From contig DNQL01000197.1 in the NCBI GenBank assembly GCA_003500765.1, positions 1-5,432 on the forward strand: a stretch of 5,432 bases of DNA. The letters are read 5' to 3'. The stretch's first letter is position 1, and each line of letters begins with the position of its first letter. Below the pieces are notes generated by a model. It did not search any database. It saw only the letters and a list, made by a program, of their open reading frames with translations, and was not told the DNA's origin. Shown here piece by piece: positions 1 to 4,919 of this stretch. The translations under genes were made by a program, and so were the position numbers. The stretch comes from Elusimicrobiota bacterium (GTDB lineage Bacteria > Elusimicrobiota > Elusimicrobia > Elusimicrobiales > UBA9959).

Positions 1-1
1 G

Positions 2-352
2 CCGCCCCCCGCCGCCGGCGCGGTGGAAAAGGTCGGTTTCTACGACGCGGCGGCCGGAGACCCGCTTCCTTCTCCCGCGCCGCCTGCGGCTTCCCCGGGG
101 GAGATGGACGGCGTCAAAGAAGAACTTAAGACCATGAAAAGTGCGTTCCTGCGCCTGGAACTCAGCTTTGTGCAGATGGGAGCCGCTTTGGAACGCGGCA
201 ATGGCCGGTCACGGGAGGCGGATACGCCCTCCGCGCTGACGGAAGGGGCGTTCAGGTCGGAGCTCTCTTCTCTGCGCAGGACGATGTTGCTGCTTTTTAC
301 GGCGCTTGCGGTCCTGTTCATCGCTATCGAACTGACTTTGGAGGTGCTATGA
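2..352 (+). CDS. Small Pro/Ala-rich protein with C-terminal membrane anchor (probably 5'-partial)
   Basis: I do not recognise this protein. The frame is open to the left edge of the window. A GTG at 23 would give 109 residues but has no ribosome binding site, and the codons before it continue the same Pro/Ala-rich composition, so the true start probably lies upstream. Counting from that GTG, residues 1-27 are low-complexity and rich in Pro and Ala. Residues 28-60 form a charged amphipathic helix (KEELKTMKSAFLRLELSF), and a shorter helix lies around 74-86 (FRSELSSLRR). Residues 87-109 are a hydrophobic helix (LLLFTALAVLFIAIE) at the extreme C-terminus. This is the layout of a tail-anchored or membrane-tethered coiled-coil protein. 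Its stop overlaps the start of the receiver gene by four bases (ATGA), implying translational coupling. A scaffold or membrane partner for the receiver is inference from this linkage only. Confidence 0.6.
   Translation, partial: PPPAAGAVEKVGFYDAAAGDPLPSPAPPAASPGEMDGVKEELKTMKSAFLRLELSFVQMGAALERGNGRSREADTPSALTEGAFRSELSSLRRTMLLLFTALAVLFIAIELTLEVL
340..344 (+). promoter_or_regulatory. Ribosome binding site for the first receiver gene
   Basis: GGAGG lies four bases before the ATG at 349, inside the last codons of the upstream gene. It is the clearest Shine-Dalgarno match in the left half of the window and fixes the receiver start. It also fits coupled translation across the ATGA overlap. Confidence 0.65.
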
Positions 353-708
353 AAAAGATACTCGCCGTGGAGGACGATCTCTCCACCCAGAAATATTACC
401 GTGAGCTTTTCTCCGCGGAAGGCTACGAGGTCACCCTGGCCGGCGACGCAACCGGCGGCGTCATGCAGTTCCGAGCCGTCAGGCCGGACCTGGTCATCCT
501 CGACGCCGAGATGCCAGGAGGCGGGGGCGAGAGGGTCTTCGAGATGATCCGTGAGATAATGGAGAGCGGCGTGCCGGTCCTTTTTGTTACGGGAATGCCC
601 GGGCGCGTGGAGAAATTCACCGAAACTTACGCTAATGTCGGGGTGCTTGCCAAGCCCGCCGATTCCGATGTCCTGCTGGCCCGCGCCGCCGAAATGATCG
701 GCGGCTGA
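349..708 (+). CDS. Stand-alone response regulator receiver (CheY-like), copy 1
   Basis: This is a single receiver domain of 119 residues, the usual length for a CheY-type protein with no output domain. The acidic pocket is E8-D9-D10 and the predicted phospho-acceptor is D52 in LVILDAEMP. The switch threonine is T81 in LFVTG, and the conserved lysine is K102 in AKP. All catalytic positions are intact, so it should accept phosphate from a histidine kinase and signal through protein contacts rather than DNA binding. The start at 349 has a good ribosome binding site and overlaps the upstream membrane-anchored gene. It is followed after six bases by a paralogous receiver, so the three genes look like one operon. 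No kinase is visible in the window. The family call is firm, but the pathway is unknown. Confidence 0.93.
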   Translation: MKKILAVEDDLSTQKYYRELFSAEGYEVTLAGDATGGVMQFRAVRPDLVILDAEMPGGGGERVFEMIREIMESGVPVLFVTGMPGRVEKFTETYANVGVLAKPADSDVLLARAAEMIGG

Positions 709-714
709 GCGGGA

Positions 715-1083
715 ATGAAGAAGATCCTGACGGTCGAGGACGATATTGAAACGTCCAGGTATTACCGCGCGCTTTTCACTGCGGCGGGCTACGACGTTAT
801 TTCGGTCGGCGACATCGAGTCCGCCCGGAGGGCTTTCCACTGCTCCGGTCCGGACCTGGTCATACTCGATGTCGGCTTCCCTTCCGGGGACGTGGAGGAA
901 GTTTACATGATGACCCGGAAGATACTCTACGGCGGCAAGCCCGTCATCTTCGTCACCGGCCTGCCGGATAAAGTGGAGCGAATCCGTCTGGCCTGCCCCA
1001 ATGTCCGCCTTTTCGCCAAACCCGTCCCCGCCGAAGCCCTGCTCGCCTGCGTCGCCGATTTTCTGGGGTCTCCCTCCGCCTGA
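715..1083 (+). CDS. Stand-alone response regulator receiver (CheY-like), copy 2
   Basis: This is a second single-domain receiver of 122 residues. It aligns without gaps to the preceding one, with about 56 identical positions out of roughly 118 by hand count. The key residues fall at the same numbers: E8-D9-D10, D52 in LVILDVGFP, T81 in IFVTG and K102 in AKP. The loop after the phospho-acceptor differs (VGFPSGDVEE against AEMPGGGGER), as does helix 4 (RIRLACPN against KFTETYAN). These surfaces usually set partner specificity, so the copies may have separate partners. It starts six bases after the upstream stop with only a weak ribosome binding site (AGCGGGA), which suggests coupling to the upstream gene. 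It ends 27 bases from the end of a convergent gene, and I see no terminator hairpin between them. Confidence 0.93.
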   Translation: MKKILTVEDDIETSRYYRALFTAAGYDVISVGDIESARRAFHCSGPDLVILDVGFPSGDVEEVYMMTRKILYGGKPVIFVTGLPDKVERIRLACPNVRLFAKPVPAEALLACVADFLGSPSA

Positions 1084-1110
1084 TGCCGTCATCCCGCGGC
1101 CCCTCCCCGG

Positions 1111-1953
1111 TCAGAAATCGCGGAGCTTGACCGCCCGGCACTCGACCGCGTAAATGGCGGTCTTTACGGTCTTGCGGTTCACGGCGTAGGCCGCCGCCGC
1201 GGAAATATTAAGCGACATAAGCGGCAGGTAATTCGTGAAATCGGCTTCTTCCGCCCGGAGAACCCCGTTCCTGAAAAATATTTCCTCTCCTTCGGAGATA
1301 AGCTCCGCTTTGAGCCCCCGCAGCTTTTCCGCGGTCTTAGAGGTGTTTATCCTCGGCAATTCCAGAATCGCTCCCGCGAAAGGGCAGGTGTAAGCCCCGT
1401 TCCGCATTGCCTTGACAAGCTTCACTTTGGCCAGCGCTTTCAGGGCGGCCCGGACCGGTTTTTCCCCGAGATCCAGTTTCTTTCCCAGTTCCGCCGGGGT
1501 CCAGGCGCCCTTGTCGTTGGACAGGGCGAGCCAGCATAGATACGTGGGTTTGTCCCTGGCGATGGTCTCCTGCTGCGCCGGAGATATGTGCTCTTTTGTT
1601 TCCAGGAACTTCCCCATAACTTTATGAAGCGGGGAGGTGATGGAAGGTTTTGGCATTTCTTTGAGCTGCGGTTCCACCAGTAATTCAAAAGTATCCTTCC
1701 CCAGTTTTTCCCTTATCCAGGCCCGCACCAGAGCCACCTCCGGGTGCGTTCCCGGAATGAGCCGCAATGAATGCAGGAATACCGGAACGACCCGGTGCGG
1801 CGGCAGTATCCTTCCCTGCTCGATCATAAGGTAAGCCCTGTATGAGAGCCTGAAGACGTCCTTGCCTCCGTTGTCGTGATAGAAACGGTACGCGGTCGGG
1901 AAACCCGCTTCGCGGCGCAGTTTTTTCAGCATTTCGGAAAATATCGTAGCCAT
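1111..1953 (-). CDS. Two-domain DNA-binding regulator (XRE-like helix-turn-helix plus winged helix)
   Basis: I prefer the ATG at 1953 (280 residues, weak GGAG eleven bases upstream). An ATG at 2010 would add 19 residues (MPRFFDLMYLSHRAG...) from an AT-rich stretch that looks non-coding and has no ribosome binding site. Residues 1-66 look like a degenerate XRE/Cro-type helix-turn-helix: FSEMLKKLRREAGF starts it, and YLMIEQGRILPP (41-52) matches the helix-4 signature IExGxxxP. The turn between them is longer than usual (about 20-37). Residues 137-190 look like a winged helix: YLCWLALS, then WTPAELGKKLDL, then VRAALKALAKVKLVKA, then a short wing. Residues 191-280 are not recognised. It is convergent with the receivers and divergent from the fibre gene at 2142, so control of that gene is plausible but inferred. 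A nucleic-acid-binding role is moderately supported; no family name is certain. Confidence 0.75.
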   Translation of the reverse strand: MATIFSEMLKKLRREAGFPTAYRFYHDNGGKDVFRLSYRAYLMIEQGRILPPHRVVPVFLHSLRLIPGTHPEVALVRAWIREKLGKDTFELLVEPQLKEMPKPSITSPLHKVMGKFLETKEHISPAQQETIARDKPTYLCWLALSNDKGAWTPAELGKKLDLGEKPVRAALKALAKVKLVKAMRNGAYTCPFAGAILELPRINTSKTAEKLRGLKAELISEGEEIFFRNGVLRAEEADFTNYLPLMSLNISAAAAYAVNRKTVKTAIYAVECRAVKLRDF

Positions 1954-2141
1954 TTGGTTCGCAGCTCCGGCCCGGTGGGATAAATACATTAAATCAAAAA
2001 ACCGCGGCATTCAGATAGCGAAAGCCATGCTTCCTCAAATCCGGGTTTTACCGCTGCAAGATCTCCCTGAACCGAAGAGGCAGCGGAAGTGGTCCTTCCG
2101 CCTCATGTGCGGTATCCGCGATTATTCGTATCTTTTCCCAT
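1954..2141. other. Divergent intergenic region
   Basis: This 188-base spacer lies between the divergent regulator and fibre genes and should hold both promoters. Positions 1981-2003 are AT-rich (TAAATACATTAAATC followed by a run of A), unlike the surrounding GC-rich DNA, and could be part of the minus-strand promoter. Close to the fibre start, 2121-2138 is also AT-rich (ATTATTCGTATCTTTT). I found no convincing -35/-10 pair in either direction. The region also contains an imperfect hairpin, listed separately. Confidence 0.5.
2077..2104. repeat. Imperfect inverted repeat (hairpin) upstream of the fibre gene
   Basis: CGGAAG (2084-2089) pairs perfectly with CTTCCG (2095-2100) around a five-base loop. 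The stem extends as GAGG (2077-2080) with CCTC (2101-2104) after a three-base bulge (CAG, 2081-2083). No T-run follows on either strand, so it is not a standard intrinsic terminator. It could be a binding site for the divergent regulator or a 5' leader structure, but it could also occur by chance in GC-rich DNA. Confidence 0.35.
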
Positions 2142-2261
2142 ATGACGATCCGTGAAAGTGAAGCGTGGCGTCGGGCCCGGCTGGCGGCGGTGATATCCGT
2201 TCTGGCCTGCCGCCTGGTCCCGGGCGTGCTGTTGTCCGGCGCGGCGGTGCCGGCCTTGGCG
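2142..2261 (+). other. Predicted Sec signal peptide of the fibre protein (residues 1-40)
   Basis: A basic n-region (RRAR, residues 10-13) is followed by a hydrophobic stretch, AAVISVLAC, then VPGVLLSGAAV. An ALA motif at 38-40 predicts cleavage before Q41. An arginine at residue 24 interrupts the hydrophobic core, which is unusual. The twin arginines are not in a full Tat consensus. A lipoprotein is unlikely because the cysteine at 23 has no lipobox context. Confidence 0.7.
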
Positions 2262-4853
2262 CAGACGGAGTTAGGCTCCGAGGACGACCTGACGGTTTTA
2301 GGCACGGACGGCACAGCCCTGGACCCGGATGTGGAGATAAAAGGCTTCACCGTCTTCGGCTCCACCCAGGACGCCTATACCGGCGCCGTGGTCGGGCCGG
2401 GCGGCGTAGTGGTCAACGGCGTCCTCGCCGTCTCCTCCGGGGCTTACTTCGTGGGCAGTTCCACGTTCACCGGCGCGGGCAAGATCTTCATAAACGATGG
2501 TTCCCCGGGGCAGTTGCTGCGCCGCAGCGCCGCCGGTTCGCTGGAATGGTCCGACGCCTCCGCCCTGGGCGACAACCTGGGGGATCATACTGCCTCCACG
2601 CAGTTGAACATGGGCAACTATGCTATCTTCTCGTCTTCCGACATCACAGCCGCGCGTTACCAGATAAACGGCAGTACCGTGCTGGCCATACTACCCGGCA
2701 GCGGCAGCCTTGCGGCGGGTCCGAACAGCGGCGGTTCCAATCGCGGTAATTATAATATCTTCGTCGGTTCCGGCGCCGGACACTCCAACACGACCGGCAG
2801 CGACAACCTGTTCGCCGGTTACAAGTCAGGCTACGCCAATATCGGTGGTGATTACAATGTCTTCCTTGGCGCGAACGCCGGAACGGCCAATGCCACCGGC
2901 GGGGGTAATTTCTTCGGCGGTAACCAGGCCGGATACCGCAACACCGGCGGGTTCGCCAATGTATTCATCGGTGATAATGCCGGCGGACATAATCTAACGG
3001 GGTATAGTAATGTCTATATCGGCAAGTACGCCGGTGATACCAATACCGCCAGCTCCAACAACATCTATATCGGTTTCGGTGCCGGCGGCTATAACAAGAC
3101 CGGCAACGACAATATTGTTCTCGGGTATGAAGCCGGGGCTTGGGGCAATCTGGGCGACGACAACGTTATTATCGGCCGCGAAGCGGGCAGCCTTATCAGC
3201 AGCTCGGAGAACACGGTGATAGGCCACCATGCCGCCTTGTTCACCAGTGCCGGCGGGTCCAATACTGTAGTCGGTGCGTATGCCGGTTATGGGGCGAACG
3301 GGTATTCCTATGCTGGCAATACACTGGTGGGCTGGAGGGCCGGCTACGCGCTGAGGACCGGCGCCAATAACGTTCTCATAGGCGACAAGGCGGGGGATTC
3401 CCTCACCACCGGCGCAGGAAATATTATTATAGGCCACGACCAGGACGCGCCGACGCCCGCGACCAACGACTATATCAACATAGGCGGCCTGCTCCACGGC
3501 GACATGGCGCAGTCTAGCATGACCGTCTACGGCGATCTCTACGCCGGCAAATTCTACGGCGACGGCTCGGCGCTGACCGGTGTTTCCGGCAGCGACAACC
3601 TGGGCGACCATATCGCTACCGCGGACCTGGAGATGTCCGCAAAGAGCGTCCTTTCGGTGGCCTCCATGACCATGGTGGGCAAGGGCCTGCAGATAGGCAC
3701 GGACCTGACTTCTTCTGCTTACGGCATCTTTATATCCTCTTACGGTTCGATAATGACGATAGGTGCCGGCCATCCCGGCTCGGTGGCGCCCGGTGCGCGG
3801 GGGGTGGGAGCGGTGGACCTGCAGACTTACCGCACCAATGCCTCCTCGGTGGCGGCCGGCGATTATTCTGTGGTGGCCGGAGGCTGGAGCAATACGGCCA
3901 GTGGTGGCGGAGCCACGGTCTCCGGCGGCTGGCGCAACACGGCCAGTGCTTCGGATGCCACGGTCTCCGGCGGCTGGCGCAACACGGCCAGCCGTTGGGA
4001 TGCCACGGTCTCCGGCGGCTGGGATAACGTGGCCAGTGGTGGCGGATCCACGGTCTCCGGCGGAGGGAACAACACGGCTGGCTTAGATTATGACACGGTC
4101 TCCGGCGGCAGGTATAACACGGCCGGAGGTTGGGGCAGTACGGTCTCCGGCGGATATCTGAATGTCGCCAGTGGTAATGGCTCAGGCACGGTCTCCGGGG
4201 GGTATGAGAACAGGACCAGCGGCTGGGCTGCCACGGTCTCCGGCGGAAGTTTAAATACAGCCAGCGGTAGTTTATCCACGGTCTCCGGCGGTATTGAAAA
4301 CACGGCTCTGGGACAGTATTCCTGGGCCGCGGGCCGTAGATCCTCTTCCACCGCCGACGGCTCGTTCACCTGGTCGGACAGCCAGCAAGTGACTACGGCA
4401 AACGATGTCGCCGACCGCACCTGGTTCAAGAACCGGGGCGGGTTCCTGGTGACGGGCAGCACGCAGCCGTTCACCGACGGGGCCTTCTACGTGGATGGTA
4501 AGGGGGCGGCTCAGATATCCAAGCGCCTGACTCAGGCCGAGAACACCGGTATCACGCTTACAAAAGCCGACTTCGGTAAGACCATAACGGTCGACAGCGG
4601 TTCGGCGCAGATCATTAACCTGCCGGCTATAACGGCCGCGGACATCGGCGCCTCGATTACCGTGGTAAAGCTTGGCGCCGGTAAGGTCACCATAAAGGCC
4701 GCCGCCTCCACCTATATTGCCGACTCCGCCGCCGCCGGTACGCTTTATAATAACGCCGTCACTCCGCCCTACGCCTCGGTCACTTTGCGCCTCGTCACTT
4801 CCACCAGGTGGATGCTCATAAGCGGCTACGGCAGCTGGATAACAACGAATTGA
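2142..4853 (+). CDS. Secreted repeat-rich fibre or adhesin-like protein with two beta-roll head blocks
   Basis: This 903-residue protein is predicted to be exported. The ATG at 2142 is the only standard start between the in-frame TAG at 2016 and the signal peptide, although it lacks a ribosome binding site. In order: signal peptide 1-40; N-terminal beta-rich region 41-200 with motif DNLGDHTASTQLNM (144-157); 17-residue repeats 205-426 plus a fragment; linker 435-576 with YGDGSALTGV (472-481), DNLGDHIATADLEM (485-498) and ARGVGAVDLQTYR (552-564); ten 15-residue YadA-head-like units 577-727; a cap around 740-775 (SFTWSDSQQ, then NRGGFLVTG); and a C-terminal beta domain from about 800. The repeats resemble the left-handed beta-roll heads of trimeric autotransporters (YadA_head type). 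The sequence ends without the membrane-spanning anchor those proteins carry, and without an S74 chaperone. The role (adhesion, surface layer, or tail-like fibre) is inferred from architecture. Cysteine is almost absent, as is common in extracellular repeat proteins. Confidence 0.85.
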   Translation: MTIRESEAWRRARLAAVISVLACRLVPGVLLSGAAVPALAQTELGSEDDLTVLGTDGTALDPDVEIKGFTVFGSTQDAYTGAVVGPGGVVVNGVLAVSSGAYFVGSSTFTGAGKIFINDGSPGQLLRRSAAGSLEWSDASALGDNLGDHTASTQLNMGNYAIFSSSDITAARYQINGSTVLAILPGSGSLAAGPNSGGSNRGNYNIFVGSGAGHSNTTGSDNLFAGYKSGYANIGGDYNVFLGANAGTANATGGGNFFGGNQAGYRNTGGFANVFIGDNAGGHNLTGYSNVYIGKYAGDTNTASSNNIYIGFGAGGYNKTGNDNIVLGYEAGAWGNLGDDNVIIGREAGSLISSSENTVIGHHAALFTSAGGSNTVVGAYAGYGANGYSYAGNTLVGWRAGYALRTGANNVLIGDKAGDSLTTGAGNIIIGHDQDAPTPATNDYINIGGLLHGDMAQSSMTVYGDLYAGKFYGDGSALTGVSGSDNLGDHIATADLEMSAKSVLSVASMTMVGKGLQIGTDLTSSAYGIFISSYGSIMTIGAGHPGSVAPGARGVGAVDLQTYRTNASSVAAGDYSVVAGGWSNTASGGGATVSGGWRNTASASDATVSGGWRNTASRWDATVSGGWDNVASGGGSTVSGGGNNTAGLDYDTVSGGRYNTAGGWGSTVSGGYLNVASGNGSGTVSGGYENRTSGWAATVSGGSLNTASGSLSTVSGGIENTALGQYSWAAGRRSSSTADGSFTWSDSQQVTTANDVADRTWFKNRGGFLVTGSTQPFTDGAFYVDGKGAAQISKRLTQAENTGITLTKADFGKTITVDSGSAQIINLPAITAADIGASITVVKLGAGKVTIKAAASTYIADSAAAGTLYNNAVTPPYASVTLRLVTSTRWMLISGYGSWITTN
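2571..2612 (+). repeat. DNLGDH linker module, copy 1
   Basis: This encodes residues 144-157 (DNLGDHTASTQLNM) of the fibre protein, just ahead of the first head block. It matches a second copy at residues 485-498 in 9 of 14 positions, without gaps. Motifs of this kind recur in bacterial and phage fibre-like proteins, from memory. Confidence 0.6.
2754..3440 (+). repeat. First head block: 51-base (17-residue) tandem repeats
   Basis: Thirteen complete units start at residue 205 and end at residue 426, followed by a truncated unit (NIIIGHD) from residue 427. The consensus is N-[VIT]-[FYIV]-[IVL]-G-x-x-A-G-x-x-N-x-T-G-x-x. Examples are NVFIGDNAGGHNLTGYS and NIYIGFGAGGYNKTGND. Eleven units are exactly 17 residues, one is 16 (NVIIGREAGSLISSSE) and one is 19 (NTVVGAYAGYGANGYSYAG). 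The DNA copies have diverged, so this is an old array. The regular N and G positions with alternating hydrophobic residues suggest one beta-roll turn per unit. Confidence 0.85.
3594..3635 (+). repeat. DNLGDH linker module, copy 2
   Basis: This encodes residues 485-498 (DNLGDHIATADLEM), exactly 341 residues after copy 1. It follows a YGDGSALTGV segment and leads toward the second head block. It supports a two-module layout in which each module is a linker plus a repeat block. Confidence 0.6.
3870..4322 (+). repeat. Second head block: 45-base (15-residue) YadA-head-like tandem repeats
   Basis: Ten units span residues 577-727. The first begins VVAGG and the other nine TVSGG, with consensus TVSGGWxNTASGxxA. 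The nine TVSGG units begin at 3915, 3960, 4005, 4050, 4095, 4140, 4188, 4233 and 4278. The period is exactly 45 bases except for one 48-base unit. The core ACGGTCTCCGG is identical in all nine copies, third codon positions included, while the rest of each unit varies. The protein pattern resembles YadA-type head repeats with a left-handed beta-roll fold. Confidence 0.88.
4539..4850 (+). other. C-terminal beta-rich domain of the fibre protein
   Basis: Residues 800-903 contain FGKTITVDSGSAQIINLPAI (811-830), then IGASITVVKLGAGKVTIKAA, and end with TLRLVTSTRWMLISGYGSW and a short tail. The INLP strand, the repeated short beta strands and the terminal RWxLISGxGSW pattern look like small beta domains at the ends of phage tail or fibre proteins and similar bacterial proteins (recollection, not a search). 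It is too short and too polar to be a YadA-type membrane anchor, which would have amphipathic strands and a terminal aromatic residue. Confidence 0.5.
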
Positions 4854-4910
4854 CGGTGCTGGGGAACAGGGGAGAGTTTTACGCGAAAAGCAGGCAGAGG
4901 AAACCAGCCA

Positions 4911-4915
4911 AGAGG
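4911..4915 (+). promoter_or_regulatory. Ribosome binding site of the downstream exported protein
   Basis: AGAGG lies four bases before the ATG at 4920 and is the only reasonable signal near that start. It supports 4920 as the start of a gene only partly contained in the window. The 66-base gap after the fibre gene shows no terminator hairpin, so co-transcription is likely. Confidence 0.55.
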
Positions 4916-4919
4916 TAAT

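Noticed and set aside
40..1092. 350-codon open frame on the minus strand across three plus-strand genes
   Set aside because: It lies antisense to a membrane-anchored gene and two clear receivers with intact motifs. Its translation is rich in H, R, G and D with no domain pattern, as expected from the reverse of GC-rich codons.
1084..1110. Possible terminator between the convergent genes
   Set aside because: The 27 bases are GC-rich with only a short CCGCGG palindrome. There is no stem of useful length and no T-run on either strand.
1954..2010. N-terminal extension of the minus-strand regulator to an ATG at 2010
   Set aside because: The extra 19 codons include an AT-rich, promoter-like stretch and have no ribosome binding site. 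The helix-turn-helix begins naturally at the ATG at 1953. The longer start cannot be fully excluded.
2994..3773. 259-codon open frame on the minus strand inside the fibre gene
   Set aside because: It is the antisense shadow of the repeat region. Periodic Gly/Asn codons keep the opposite strand free of stops, and there is no start signal or recognisable motif.
3763..4086. Plus-strand frame with PRSPAAGATRPV-like repeats
   Set aside because: It is the shifted-frame reading of the 45-base repeats. Its periodicity is fully explained by the TVSGG array in the main frame.
3870..4322. CRISPR array suggested by a regularly spaced repeat
   Set aside because: The conserved core is only about 11-14 bases and the whole array is in frame within a coding gene with a protein-level period of 15 residues. 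It is a coding tandem repeat.
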